A DNA stretch of 64,000 nt from Sphagnum compactum (GCA_965153455.1 OZ234494.1:24490001-24554000); one strand, 5' to 3'. Shown: positions 11,336 through 23,897, numbered from the stretch's first letter. The notes: a model not told the origin generated them from the letters alone. Made by a program: numbers and translations.

Positions 11336-11751
11336 AAAGAGACCCTAAATACCCTTCGACAAGTTTTATCTTAAAACTACTTATGGAACATTGCATGGTT
11401 TTGCACACTTCACAATCCATGTCCTCCATAATCAAAAACTTGTTCCATTTTTTAGACAATTTTTTTTTGGTTTTGTTGTTCCCTACCAAGTTTATTCATA
11501 ATTTAAATTTGTCCTACACTTCCAAGATGGGGGGGGTGTTTATCTTTACCAAGTTGAAATTCATGACTTTAATGAAATAAGAACAAGCACCCATGACCAC
11601 CACCAACGTATGTCGTGCCATTTACAACAATAGGATTTTTCATTAAAGTTATTTGCAAGGTCAAAACAACCCCAAGAGACCTTGGGTTTCCTTGAAAATG
11701 AAGTTGATCATCAAAATGCAAAATGGGATAATGCCAAAGGAATATGACAAA
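11336..11751. other. Spacer between the 343-bp repeats and the CACTA element
   Basis: Two short overlapping reading frames on opposite strands show no motif. Nothing else is recognisable. Confidence 0.4.
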
Positions 11752-12129
11752 CACTACTAGAATTCCAAGTTTTTCAAACTATGCACATTGATTAAAAGGT
11801 TAATTTTTTACTAAATAACATGTACGTTTTGACTAGAAGCCAAAGTACTAAACGACATGGGTATGATTTGACTAATCAATTTAACTATGATGACTTATTT
11901 GACCTTGCGTCAAATAGCCCCCTAGTCAAATTCAACCCCAAAAAACCACATCAATCAAAAGGACTATCCTTTAATCAATACGGTCAATCATAAAAAGGTC
12001 AAATGAACAAGCTTAATCAAATTAAGTATTGACTTAATTAACCAACCCACCTACCTATCAACCTATACCTTTTCACCTACCCAACCACCCACATGGTTAC
12101 CTACTTACATTTCAAATCACCTTCCTATA

Positions 12130-12965
12130 ACCCATTTAGCCATAAGGTTTACTTATTATATTTAACCAAATTTAACCAATCATTTTAGCCAAATTTGACC
12201 ATTATATTCTAATATTAAATTTGGCCATTAGATTTAATTAGTTAAATCTAGCCATTAAATTCAACTTAAGTTTAGCCATTATGTTTAACTAAAATTTATT
12301 CATTATGTTTAGTTATTATACTTAATCATTAAATAATTTTAGCCACTTAGTTTATATTAACTAACAGATCATTTAATCATTATATATGTTTAACCATTAA
12401 ATTTAGCCATTAACTATAATCATTGGATTTAGTTATCAAATATGTTTAGCTACTAAATTTAACCATTGAATTTAGCCATTAAATTTTTCCATTAGAATTA
12501 ATCATTAAATATATTTCGCCATTAAATTTAGCTCTCAAAATTAATCATTAAAAAAATTTAGCCATTAAATGTAGACATTGAATTGAAAAATCATTAAATA
12601 AATTTAGCCATTAAATGTGGCCATTGAAATTTATCATTAAATAGGTTTCATAATTAAGTTTAGTTATTGTATCAATCATTAAATATGTTTAACCATTAAG
12701 TTTAGCCCTTGGATTTAGTCATTAAATAATTTTAATCATTAAATTTAACCATCATATTTAGTTATTAAATAAGTTTAGCCATTAGATTTAATTGTTAAAT
12801 AAGTTTAGCCATTGAATTTAGTTGATAAATACATGTCGCCATTAGGTTAGTCATTGAATTTAATCATTAAATAGGTTTAGCCATTGAATTTAGCCATTGA
12901 ATTTAATCATTAAATAAGTTTAGCCATTATGTTTAGCCATTGAATTTGGCCATTAAATTTAGCCA
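12130..12965 (+). repeat. Degenerate minisatellite of TTTAGCCATTAAAT-type units inside the CACTA element
   Basis: The words TTTAGCCATT, AATCATTAAAT and TTTAACCATT recur every 14-20 bases for more than 800 bases, with variants such as TTTGGCCATTA and TTTAGTTATT. The array lies wholly between the inverted repeats of the transposon. All frames carry stops. Confidence 0.85.
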
Positions 12966-13023
12966 ACTAATTTAATTTTATAACATGTGAAATTAAAAAC
13001 TTGACAAAATTTGATGTCTTCTA

Positions 13024-13092
13024 ATGGTGTAGTCCATTAGTAAGGACTTGGTTTGTTATGGTGAAGGTGAGAGGTTCAATTCGTAACACTTG
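13024..13092 (+). repeat. tRNA-like / SINE-head-like segment
   Basis: GGTGTAGTCCATTAGTAAGG resembles a polymerase III A box in a tRNA D-arm context, and GAGGTTCAATTCG about 45 bases later resembles a B box. A closely similar segment occurs on the - strand at 23898-23966. The cloverleaf is not intact, so it is not a functional tRNA; it looks like a tRNA-derived retroposon head or pseudogene. Confidence 0.45.
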
Positions 13093-13508
13093 CAACCTAT
13101 GTGTATGTCAATAGGTTAGAGTGACTAGGTAGATTAAATAGGTTAGGTTAGGTTAGGGTAGATTAGCCTAAAGTAGGCTAGGTTTATCACCTACCTACCT
13201 ACATTTTTAATTTATTTATTAACCCATTGACGTATGATTTGACCAATCAAATGATGACATATGGGGCGTTGAAATGACCTTACAACATGTCACACTTTAC
13301 CACTAGTCAAAAAATTTAATCAAAAATATCGCCTTGGGATTGGTCAAAAGGACCACCTTAAGGTTGGTTAAAAAAACCATCCTAGTCATACTAGACTTGT
13401 TAAAATCAACTTGTCCTAGAAAACCAAAGTTGTTTTTTGACCCCCTATCATTTTAGGGTACTTTTTGGTTTGAAAATCCAATCTGAAAAACTTGGAATTC
13501 TAGTAGTG

Positions 13509-14687
13509 AGAAAAGGAAACTCAATTTTCTTTTTCAACCTCAGATGATTTGAATTTCCTCATGTCTCTTGTGTTTTATGTGTTTATTTAAGGGCCTACTT
13601 ATGTTATGGGATATGTAAGGGGGACATAAAGGATTATAAAAAGCCTATCAAAGGGGTTAACTAGGGATTTCTTAAGTTAAGGGATACTTAAAGATTACTT
13701 CGGGGCTACTTAAGGCCTTTTTAAGGACTATACATTATGTCAAAACATGGTTTTCATAATTAGGATAGCTTGCGACTATTATTCAATTACAATCATGTAG
13801 TCCTATTTGGATTTAAGTTTGTTAAGGGTTTTTACTATTCCCGTTAATTACAGAACTTTATTTCTATGTTTCTACTTTTGATTCGCAAAGAAACATCAAT
13901 AGGTGTACGTACAATTTAAATTTGAAACCATGAAAAACAAAAACACAAAGGTGAAGATATTATTCATGAAGGCAAAAACAAATCTGAAATGAATTCCCCA
14001 AAATCAGTTTAGAAATAAAAGCTTCAAAATTCAAAAATTAACTTGTTCAAAAAGTTTAAAAAAAAGTTTTTCATCATCCTTAAATCCTCCTATTTATACT
14101 TAACATAGTGTTGTTTTAAATTAAACAGTCGTTAGTTGGTACAACAGTCAATAAATTCAAAATTGAACTGTAACAACTATTAGCCACGAGTTAAACATAA
14201 ACATGTTCTATCAACAACCGGTTATGCTAACAAACTGATTACTGGTTAACTTAATAGATCAGTTACCTATTATCCAATAATAACTAAAACAGTTCTCAAA
14301 AATAACATTGCTTCAGTAGTTACAAATTGGTAACAACCAATTCCTATAGATATAAAATGAAAATTTTGGGTTAACAAAGTCATTATCATTTTTTTAACTA
14401 CAACCATTATTAGGACTACATGATTATAAATTATGACTACACAATTAATAGTGATGCTGAACATAGTTGACCTTATCTAACCAACTATAAAAATAATTTA
14501 AAAATATGAACATGTGGCTAGGTTTAATATAAATTGGCCTATGTTTAACGTAAATTTGGATTCGGTTTAACCTATTTTAACCTCTAGATTTAATTTGATT
14601 GAATTAAACTTTTAGGTTTAACTTTAATTTAATTTCTAAAATTAACTTACATTAATTTTATTTTGTAAATTTAGTCTAAATAGCGTT
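13509..14687. other. Spacer with GGGxTACTTAAGG-type decamer-like repeats
   Basis: Between 13580 and 13735 the words GGGATAC, TTAAGG and GGGCTACTTAAGG recur at roughly ten-base spacing. The same family of words fills 17275-17640. The remainder is AT-rich with no gene. Confidence 0.5.
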
Positions 14688-14800
14688 ATTTCACTAAAAG
14701 AAAAACAAGTATTTTCGACTAGTCTCTGCGACTAAACTTTAGTCGCAAGCGACATTTGTAACTAAAATCTTATTAGTCATCTTGGACAAGTCGCATGAGA
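14688..14800 (+). mobile_element. Possible terminus of another CACTA-like element
   Basis: TTTCACTAAAAGAAAAACAAG at 14686 is followed by words of alternating orientation, TCTGCGACTAAAC and TTTAGTCGCAAGCGAC. This matches the terminal plus subterminal layout common in plant CACTA elements. No matching opposite end was found, so this is a truncated or misread terminus. Confidence 0.3.
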
Positions 14801-15118
14801 CATTAGTTATAAACAACAAGGGGTATTAGATGAAGGAAAAAATCAATAAATACAAGTTCATCTTTTGATTCCATTGTATACATATTGTTACATGCGACTA
14901 CGATGTAACTATTTTGGTCACAATTGAGGGCAAATGATGTGTTGCCACATGTTCTAATATTGAATTATTTAAAATATGATAGTTATGATTATTTTGAAAT
15001 AATCTAAAATGTTCAATTCAAATGTTTAAATGATCTTATATTATGACATGTGGCTCAATGTAAATATGCCAAGTGGCACATTAAGATGAATTTAATACAA
15101 AATATTAATATTAGGTTA

Positions 15119-15320
15119 GTGGGTGCCTAGGTAGGTACATAAATAGGTGCCTACAAACCTAGGCTACATACCTACCTACCTACTTAGGTAAAAAAGTAGG
15201 TAGGTAAATCTACCTTCCTAAGCTAAATACCTACTCGTATAAATAGGTACATAGGTTGACCAAGGTGGGTAGGTCATATTATGTAGCTACCTAACTAGGT
15301 AGATAAATAGGTTGAGGAGG
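15119..15320. repeat. GGTA/CCTA-rich simple repeat
   Basis: CTACCTACCTACCTAC, GTAGGTAGGTAAA and similar tetranucleotide-derived words alternate strand across this segment. The same motif dominates 23072-23250 and 24035-24390. Confidence 0.8.
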
Positions 15321-16370
15321 TTAATAGTTTAAAATTGTGGATTATCGGTTCATCCCATGTGCATAAATTTCTTAATGTGAAATTTGATGACCACACCCCT
15401 TGTTTATATAGTGCTCAAAATAGGAATAGAAAACAAACAATATGGGATAAGTTTTGAAGTTGCAACTTCTTCACAAATTAAATTTTAATTCCAAAATTTT
15501 CCTCATGCCTTTTGTTCTTAGTTTTTAGATTTATAAATAATTCAAGAACATGGTTCATTAGATAATTAGATAACCATTTAATTAATAATGATTACATTTA
15601 ACATATATTTAAAATATTAATTATACACTACAAATATTAAGTACTCATTATCAATTACTTAAATAAATAATAACTTTTAATATTTAACTCACTAGTTATA
15701 TAATTTCTCACAAGTTGTTAATACATAACTCAAAGATAAATAAATAACTAAAATATTTTATTACTTTTTAATATCTACTCAAACTATAGATAATATAATT
15801 AATGTAGAAATAATTTAATTTTTTCTGCTTTTAAGTATTTTATTTTTTTCAAATTATAAATAATGAGCAAATAATTGTTATTAAAAACAATTCATACATG
15901 ATTAATTTATATATATATATATATATAATAAAATGGTTACATTAACTACTACATAATTACATTTATTATTATAAAAATATATATCATAGATAAGTAATTC
16001 AATAATTTTAAAAATTAAAAATTATTTTATTTTATAATAATTCCTAAAATCATGATCATTACAATAATTATTTTAACTACATTATCATTTTTCCAAAATT
16101 TTAATTCAGATTTAAAGTTATAAATTACATATTGTGAATATTATGTTCAATTAAAAAATAATTATGCATATATTATAATTAATTCTTATCTGAAGTAATT
16201 ACAAAGATTTTCAAGTAATTTAACATTAATTATAGTAATGAATTTCTTTTACTGTAATAGAATATATAATGTAAAAGTCTATGTTTTAAAAATAATTATT
16301 TAATTTAACTTATAAGTTTAAAATATAATTATTTATAATTATTTATGAAAGTGATTCATTATGGATAACA
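15321..16370. other. Very AT-rich spacer
   Basis: Mostly A and T with TAATTATTT-like words and an (AT)n run at about 15909-15927. No gene, RNA gene or element end is recognisable. Confidence 0.5.
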
Positions 16371-17070
16371 CTAGTAGAAAAAAACCTTAAAACTCAATCA
16401 CTAATTTTTGGAATTGAAATATACTTTTAGATTCCAAAAAAGCAATTCAGAATTCAAATATCATTTTTTAAATGAAATGAGTTTTTGAATTTAAATCAAA
16501 AATTTCATAATCAAAATGTCGATTTTCATATTCAAAATTGAAATGTCCATTTTTAGGCTCAATTAATAATTTTCTGAATTGCAATATTAATTCTGATAAT
16601 CCAAAATAATAATTTGGAATTGCAATTTCAAGTTTCAAATTAAATGAAATTTTTAATTCAAATTTAAAAACTCAAAATTGAAGCATTAATTGTTAGAATA
16701 AAAAATAATAATCTAAAATATCAAATTCTAGATCAAATATGTTTTTTTGAATTTAAATAATGTTTTTTAAAATTCAAATAATGTTCTAAGGAATTGAAAT
16801 AGTAGTTTTCATAATTGAAATATAATTTTAAGGATCAATTTTTAGAATTAAAATAAAAAAATTTATATTTAATTTTTAAATTATATATATATATATAAAA
16901 TATGAATTCTAGTAAAAAAATTTAGACTCAAATAATGATTTTTAATTAAACAAAAAAATCAGAATGCAAATAAAAAATTCAAATTCACATAAATATTTTT
17001 TTAATTCAAACATATATATATTTCATAAGTGAAATATTAATTTTTAGATTTGAATAATAAATTTGACAAT
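16371..17070. repeat. Degenerate AT-rich tandem region of AATTCAAAT / TTTTTAGAATT words
   Basis: AATTGAAATA, TTTTTGAATT and AATTCAAATAxT recur irregularly at about 20-30 base spacing. It starts at CACTAGTAGAAAAAAAC, another possible transposon terminus with no partner found. Non-coding. Confidence 0.5.
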
Positions 17071-17274
17071 TCAAATATTAATTTTTAAATTCATTATATG
17101 AAAAATATACATACACATAATTAATATACACACAAATATATATTTATGATATATGTAATATATTGTGAATATAATTTTGATACATACATAAAAATACACA
17201 GCTATGTCACCATAGAATACCTTTAGGATGTGACTAATTTGGTGACTATTGTGACTAATGGGACATATCAACCT

Positions 17275-17645
17275 AAGGACTACTTAGGGGGCTACTAGTG
17301 TTTACTTAAGGAATCCAAGGAGACACCGACTAAAGACCTATGAAGTTATGGGATACTTAAGGGCTATTTAAGGGGTTACATAATGTTTATTTAAAGGTTA
17401 TCAAAAGTTTACATAGGGTGCTATGTAAGGCCTACCTAGAAGGTTACTTCCTTAGGGATTACCTAGGGAAACACCTAGGAGCCCACCTAGGTTATGGGAT
17501 ACCTAAAGGCTATTTAAGGGGCTACATAAAGCCCCTAAATCCTTAAAATGTATCCCCCTAGGTAGCTCTTAAATAGCCCCCTTTGTAGCTCCATAAGTAA
17601 CCCCATATGTAATCTCTTAAATAACCCCTTAAATAGTTAATGCAA
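17275..17645. repeat. Decamer-like GGGxTACxTAAGG repeat region with inverted half
   Basis: GGGATACTTAAGGGC, TATTTAAGGGG and CTACATAA recur about every ten bases to 17540. The complementary words TTAAATAGCCCC, GTAGCTC and TAAGTAACCCC then fill 17540-17645. The two halves are therefore largely inverted copies of each other. Confidence 0.6.
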
Positions 17646-20419
17646 TATGAAATTTGAAACAGATTTTGTCATATTATGTATATACCATAAATATACCCAT
17701 GGTTTTTTAAATTTAAGTGATTAAAAAAATTCTTAATGATATTATATAGTATTAGTTTTGTGGAAATCATATTCCTATGGCCCAAACACCAAAACTTAAA
17801 CCCAAAATTAAATGCACCATGTTTTGGTAGATATATACTATAATATTAAACCCAAAAATGCTCAAAAGAGGGTCATTAAAATGTGTTATCACCCCTTTGT
17901 TTTTAGTACAAAAAAGACTTAGTGATTTTTCTTTTAGGGTTATAAGAAGGCACCTTTATCTCTGAATAATGCATTCACATAATTTGATGGTATGTGGGTT
18001 TCATGTGTGTGTGTGGGTGTGTGTGTGTGTGTGTAATTAAAAAACATCAATACCTTTTCAAAAATGAACATGAAAAGGTAAATGTGCATGTTCATGTCCA
18101 TGTTATATAGCAAAATCAAATTTGAGATTGATACAAATAATGATGAACTATTGACAACCATACAAAAGCATATGAGGGAAATAATAGGGGGGAGGGGGAG
18201 GGGATATTATTAAATTGATAAACCTCCATCTCCTTTACCATTATTCTTACCTCGTTCTCACATTTTCAAAATGAAACTTGAATTAAAAATTTGAGATTTA
18301 TTTAACTATTACATTCCATAGATCTAAATCTTTTTGTTCAACCATGGGTTTTTAATGGATGATCATTATTTCACCTACCTCACAAAAAAGGACACATATA
18401 TATAAACCCTAATTGTAACACATAAAGTAAAATGTTTTAGGTGGATATTGGACAAGAAAATAGGTGTGTTCATTGCTATTATGTATTTGTTTTAATATTT
18501 ATTAATGTGCGAAAACCAAAATGTTTAGGGATGGATAATTGATCATGAAAGTTAATTTAATCATGATCAATGCCCTCGTACCATCTTCTTTTGAATAGTT
18601 GAATGAAGTAACCATATTTTTGTTTTATTTTTCTATCATTTTGTGATAATGTTAATTTTGTAATGCTAGCAAAAAAAGGGCATGTATGACATAGATTTTC
18701 AAGCAATGTTGATGTCTAAGAAAGAAGGCCAACAAATGGGGTCAAATTGTTCATTATGGTGTTGTTCATGTCTAAAGCCCACTTCACACCTTATGTGCAA
18801 AAATTTAAACATTGCTACCAAAAATCATCATGACCTCACATTATCATTGACATAGACATTGTCAATATGTTATGGGAAAAAATTCTATGTTGTAATTCAC
18901 ACATGGTAGTAGGTAGAAGACCACCAACTAGTTATGATGGAAACTTCGAATGTTCAAATCACATTGGAATGATGATTTCTCATCTTTACATATTACATTA
19001 CCACCTTTAATTAGTGTGTCATATCTAGTTGAACATTTTTTTGCTCCTTCCATTCGAATTGTTTCTCCAACATGCTCAAACTATTCATTTTCTACAACTT
19101 TATGTCTTTTTTTTAGTCATTTTCTTTTCTTTGCATTTGTGCATCTATTGGTTTTATGGGATTCCATTATTTGTGAAATTGCATATAATTTTAAAGATTT
19201 GTGATGGTGTTCCAACTAAAGTTTTGTTAATGTTAATATTTTTTTTGGTTTAATATTTGTATGATGCTGCACCTTTTTTCATTTGTTCTTCATTTTGAAG
19301 TTTGATATTTTGCTACAACCTTTTTCATTGGGTAGTTGCACATTAGACAATCCATTTTTGGGTGTCATAAGGGTAGTTTTTGAGGGGGGGTACCTCTAAG
19401 TTTGGTATAATATGTGTTGGGATATGATTGAAAATTTTAGAAAAGACTCATCTAATTAATCTATAACATTTGTAAAATCAAATTTGAAACTTTGAAAATA
19501 AATTATCATCATTTCATTACAAGGTGAACTTTTAAAGCAATGCAACATCTTTTGTCACAATCCATTAAAAAAATTATGGACTTCTATCACATAATAAAAA
19601 TGTGTGAAATGTTGATCTTTCCCCCTAATATGATTATGAAGCTATTGTAATGCTAAAATAAAGGCTTACAAGCAAGTTTAATATTTTAATTTATCAAATC
19701 TTTATAAGATTGTCAATAGTTTAGAAAGTCCATGGCTTACTCAAATGGAAAAGTTGAAAATTGTTGTTTTGTTTAAAATGACAATATTACTTTACATAAC
19801 ATCCGTCAATTATAAAAATTAAAAAAACCCATGTTTTTGTTTCCAACTGTCCCCCTAACTGATCAAATTGAAACATATGTTGCAATATAAAAACTTTGTA
19901 AGTTTAAGGTAGATAGGTTTTCCACTTGCCTCTACTATCAAATGGACACTTTTACATTCCCAAACCACCAAACATTTGAATTAAAAATTATGAAAAGCTA
20001 AAACTATGGAATCCACATGTGCCATTTTTGGTCCACCTTCGTGCGCGTTCACCCCATTTCTTGTTAATTTGAAGTTTGATTTTCTACTATAGTTTTTTTC
20101 ATTGTTATTCATTTAATCTTTTTTTATCGTTTGTGTGTGCAAGTCTCTTCCAAAGCTTTCCTCTATATATCTACTTTCACATGTTAAAGTTTATTCATGG
20201 ATCATCTAGATGAAATTGTGTTGGTTTTAAATTAATATTGTTGCAAGTTGAAATGTTGTAGGATATTTTACATAGAATAAGTCCTTCAGCTTTCACTTTT
20301 TTGATGTGGAAGTTGTGATAAATGTCAAACATGCCATCAATTTTGAGTTCATTATTGCATCTACTTCTTTGCATGAAGAAAACGTGGTTTTTTGGAAGGT
20401 CCAACTTGACTATAATGTC
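17646..20419. other. AT-rich spacer with one GT microsatellite
   Basis: A (GT)n run lies at about 18004-18034. Reading frames are short and lack motifs. I recognise no gene. Confidence 0.5.
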
Positions 20420-20774
20420 CACATTAACTAAAGGAGATGGCCATTTTGACTAAACGCTTGGGGCATGAAAAACACAAGTTACTTTTGACTAAGTCAATCG
20501 ACTAGAATGACCTTTTTGACCATGTGATAAAACATATCTAATCAAAAGGGATAAAGGTCTATCAAAATAAGCAAGGCTTAGTCAAATTGACCATATTCAA
20601 TGGCTAAGGCTGAGTCAAATTGGTTATTTGACTTGGCATTTAGTCAAATCAACCATATTAATTTGGCTATATAACATATGAGTTTTGTTAAAGGTAAGAC
20701 TATACTATAAGGTAAATGCAAAGTAAGGTGGACCACTTTGTGCATCACACTATAGTTTTTTCCTAGCTGTAGTG
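20420..20774. mobile_element. Probable right end of a CACTA-like element
   Basis: Words of the type TTTGACTAA, TAGTCAAAT and GAGTCAAATTG recur at close spacing and end in CCTAGCTGTAGTG at about 20773. This is the layout of subterminal repeats next to a CACTA terminus and resembles the ends of the complete element at 11752-13508. No matching left end was identified. Confidence 0.4.
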
Positions 20775-21858
20775 TATTGATAGTTATAATGAAATGAAAA
20801 AATGATTGGTATGCAAATTAACATTTTGTTTAAGGTTGTCAACTTGAATAAGTGTACATACAAGTCAATAGATTGCAATAAATGTGCACCCACAAAAAAT
20901 AATGAACTTTCAAAGTTAAAAAACATGGATTGGTTTCATGTCTATATTGTTATTTAGGTGGATTATTCTTTATCATTTTTATTCCAAACTTTTTATAGGG
21001 ACTTAGTATACCCTACTACCTTGGCCAATTTGACATTAATTATATTTTTTTAAAAATGTTGAAATTGCAAAATTTACTTCTTCCAAATCAAAAAATATTG
21101 TGAATGATAATAGTGAATATTTAGGGATATTCTATTTGTTGAAATGAATTTCTCAAAATCAATCAATTATTTGATGGACATGGGTTGAAATGGCCAAAAT
21201 ATCACAATATTGTGCATTAAAGAAAAAGCAACCTAGATTTTTTTTTTAAATTAACAAAATCCTTAAAGAATTTTCATTTAGGGATTTTTGAAAGACATTA
21301 TATGGACCTTATTTTCAAAAGTCCCCAGAAGCCTCATTTCATGGGGAACTATATTCAAACAAGTTTTTAACCTACTATAACCTGGATGGGTCTACCTACT
21401 TGGGGCCTTATTTAAATGACCTTAAATGGACTTATTTTCGTGACCTCCAAGTTCCAGTGACCTAATTAGATGATGTCACCCCTAAATCACCTAGAACCTT
21501 CAAAATAGGGTTCAAGGAAGGGAAGCCAGAATAGGCGCACATGGGAAACAAGTTTTGGGTTTTGTTTGAAATTTAATGTTGTTCACATGCATTGTTGCAT
21601 TGCATCGTACTAGTTCAACGTTTTAAATACTTGCACTACTTTGCCACGTCATGTTTTTTTGTAGAACTTTGTCACATTGCGCTCCTATGCAAATTCATTA
21701 TCCTTGAGCTTCTTGCATCTTCTTGGACCTATTATCTCCTAATGAAATTTGAACATTATTCTTCTTGATGGGTAATCGTTGAGACCAAGAAAGGCATTCT
21801 AGGACCATAAAAAATGGTCCATCAACAAGGGCAAGGGATGTAAAAGCTAGGGCTAAGG
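20775..21858. other. AT-rich spacer
   Basis: No coding or RNA feature recognised. The segment from about 21300 to 21540 is somewhat GC-richer but closed in all frames. Confidence 0.5.
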
Positions 21859-22479
21859 TTGCAAAGCAATAACACCTTTGTCATGCCCAAAAAAAAAAAG
21901 ACAAAAAACAGTTGTACAAGCTCCAAGGTCGTTGTTGCTACAAACAACTATTGTCAACAATGTTCCAATGTCTATACATCAAATAGAAAGGTTAAAATGG
22001 CAACACAATCCATTTGCACAACAATATTTTCTCAACTCTCTTTGTTCCCTAGGTCCTTCACTAGACAAGCAACGATGCAAAGAATGTTGTTAGACCCTTT
22101 TGTTGTTTCCAATACCCCTAAGTCTTTCAAGTTTTCAAAGCAAACTCTTGTTAAGCAAGATGTATCAAATCTAGTTCAGTCTTTAAGTGAAATCAAACAC
22201 TCTTGCTTTGTAACAAAATTGGCAACCAAGCATGCCATTCTAATAGCCGTTATGAGTTCATATTCAAAAGTCTTTTCTTTTAGGCAAAAAGCTCGTCTCT
22301 TAAAGGTGCACCATACGAATGTGTCAATGGCTATCAAACATCGAGAGTTCATGAACTTGTCTTGGGAATTCCATTGGATTTTATTCTTGCCCAACAAAAG
22401 GAATGATAATATTTCTCATGCAACCAAGGTCGTAGTCTTGTCTGGTGGTCTTAGAAACCATGATGAGTCCAAATCGTAA
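21859..22479 (+). CDS. 206-codon ORF, probable transposon-derived protein fragment
   Basis: I do not recognise a named family. The ORF is far longer than others in this AT-rich region. It has a basic, lysine-rich N-terminus (MPKKKKTK) and a C-terminal part with RLLKVHHTNVSMAIKHREF, which resembles a helix-turn-helix segment such as those preceding transposases. The alternative start at residue 9 (21883) would keep the lysine cluster. No neighbouring exon or promoter could be identified. Its position among repeats and the lack of a clear gene model suggest a decayed mobile-element ORF; a host gene is possible but unlikely. Confidence 0.35.
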   Translation: MQSNNTFVMPKKKKTKNSCTSSKVVVATNNYCQQCSNVYTSNRKVKMATQSICTTIFSQLSLFPRSFTRQATMQRMLLDPFVVSNTPKSFKFSKQTLVKQDVSNLVQSLSEIKHSCFVTKLATKHAILIAVMSSYSKVFSFRQKARLLKVHHTNVSMAIKHREFMNLSWEFHWILFLPNKRNDNISHATKVVVLSGGLRNHDESKS

Positions 22480-22862
22480 AGAGGTAGTTAGAAATTGACT
22501 AGCACCCCATGTTTATGACATACAACTGACACAATATTTGTTGGAAACACAAGTTTTTTTTGCAATAAATTTCTTTTCAAAATCTTACACATTAGCCGGG
22601 TTTTTAATTGGACACCATTTACAAGTGTATTGCATGATCTAACAAGCAAATCTTACGTAATTTTAAGACTTTTCCTTTAGTAGCATGTCCTAAATATTTC
22701 AATTTTACAAAAGCTTTTAGTTGAAGAATTGTTCACATTAAATCTAATGGCAGATTGGTTGGTACAAATATGTTTTGTTGAGTTCACATATCTTTCTTCA
22801 GTGAACTTATAACACATGAACAATTTGAAGAACAAACTTGTGGTTATGGAATCACTTACTCT

Positions 22863-23060
22863 CACTACTAGAAAATTTAGTGTATTTATTGGAAAATTTA
22901 GTAAAAAAATGCCCAATTTGAACAAGCATCCAAAAGACCAATCAATCATCTTGGACAAGTCAAGTTCGACATGTCTGTTGTGACTGGGGTGGTTTTCTTG
23001 ATTAGTAGAATATGGACCATTTGATTGGTCATTTGGATTAGTCAAATTTATACCTATATA
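22863..23060. mobile_element. CACTA-like terminus with subterminal repeats
   Basis: CACTACTAGAAAATTTAGTG at 22863 shares its first ten bases with the complete element at 11752. It is followed by GACCAATCAATCATC, GACAAGTCAAG, TGATTGGTCATTTGG and GATTAGTCAAAT, alternating copies of a (T)TGACTA-like word. GGTA arrays follow immediately. Similar subterminal-looking text appears at 24400-24490, but I found no opposite inverted end. Confidence 0.45.
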
Positions 23061-23071
23061 AATTTAAAAAT

Positions 23072-23260
23072 GGTAGGTAGGTAGGTAGGTCGTAAGACGG
23101 CAAACATGTAGGTAGATAAGTAGGTAGGCCATAAAAAGGAAGGCATTCATGTAGGTAGGTAGGTGGTAGCCTACCCCACCCTACCCTATCTTACTTGACC
23201 TACCTTAACTAAACCTAGTATATCCTACTTAACCTACCCTACCTACCTTAGCCCTTTAAA
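23072..23260. repeat. GGTA/TACC simple repeat array
   Basis: GGTAGGTAGGTAGGTAGG on the + strand to about 23170, then CCTACCCCACCCTACCC and TACCTACCTTA-type words. The array switches strand near 23170. Confidence 0.9.
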
Positions 23261-23489
23261 CATGTACATTTAGGGGTGAAAGCATGCTAAAGTATACAAT
23301 TAATTGTCCTTGATTCAAAATGGAGTAAAAAATGAAACAATTTTCGACGAAAACACAATAATGAATATTCAATTTTTATTTAAATTTCATTTTGAAACCA
23401 TGTTATTTTCGATTGCGTTTATATGAGTTGAATACAAAATTTGAGGAACTTTGGAATCATAAAAGTAGGGAACAAGTACTTTTGAATTT

Positions 23490-23880
23490 GACTAATCAAT
23501 ATGGTGCTCAAAAAAAAAATTTATTAGAAATTTAATGAAATAAATTTGTGTGAAGTTATAACATAAAGATCATTGTATATTCAAAAGAACGAAAATGAAT
23601 GATTTTTACTTTCTTTTTGGAAGAATATACTTGACACATATTTGAAACAAATGTTACATTGCAAAAAGTAGGTTCAAAAGCTACTTACATTTAGAAAAGT
23701 CTACTCGAAACCTACTTTTACAATGTAAAATTTAAAATTTAATTGATAATAGTGAAAATGTATCTTGTTTTTTATCATTTAAATAAAATATTAAATGTAT
23801 ATGATGAGTTTTGGTCTTACTTCTTGTTAGTTTAACAAGTAAACGACCAAGGTAATTGAATTATACATTTTACAATGTTT
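23490..23880 (+). repeat. Dispersed repeat, copy 2
   Basis: Diverged match to 9480-9970, sharing TACTTGACAC, CCTACTTTTACAATGT and later landmarks in order. Non-coding. Confidence 0.45.
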
Positions 23881-23897
23881 TCACCCATAGGTTATAA

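Larger units (their letters stand above)
11752..13508. mobile_element. Non-autonomous CACTA-type DNA transposon with perfect 25-bp terminal inverted repeats
   Basis: The left end reads CACTACTAGAATTCCAAGTT and continues to 11776. The right end (13484-13508) is its exact reverse complement for 25 bases, ending TTCTAGTAGTG. CACTA-type (En/Spm) elements start this way and duplicate 3 bases on insertion; here the flanks are AAA and AGA, an imperfect match. Subterminal zones hold repeated TTTGACTA/TAGTCAAA words on both sides (for example 11829-11950 and 13225-13390), as expected for transposase-binding regions of this superfamily. The interior has no transposase; it is filled by a degenerate TTTAGCCATTAAAT array and a tRNA-like segment. 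Identical ends suggest recent mobility by a transposase acting in trans. Confidence 0.85.

Noticed and set aside
13024-13092. Functional tRNA gene
   Set aside because: Only the promoter-box-like words fit. The acceptor and T stems do not pair properly.
16374-20774. A 4.4-kb CACTA element running from CACTAGTAGAAAAAAAC to CCTAGCTGTAGTG
   Set aside because: The two ends agree only in CACTA and a following A-run; the intervening bases differ in length and sequence, so they are not a convincing inverted-repeat pair.
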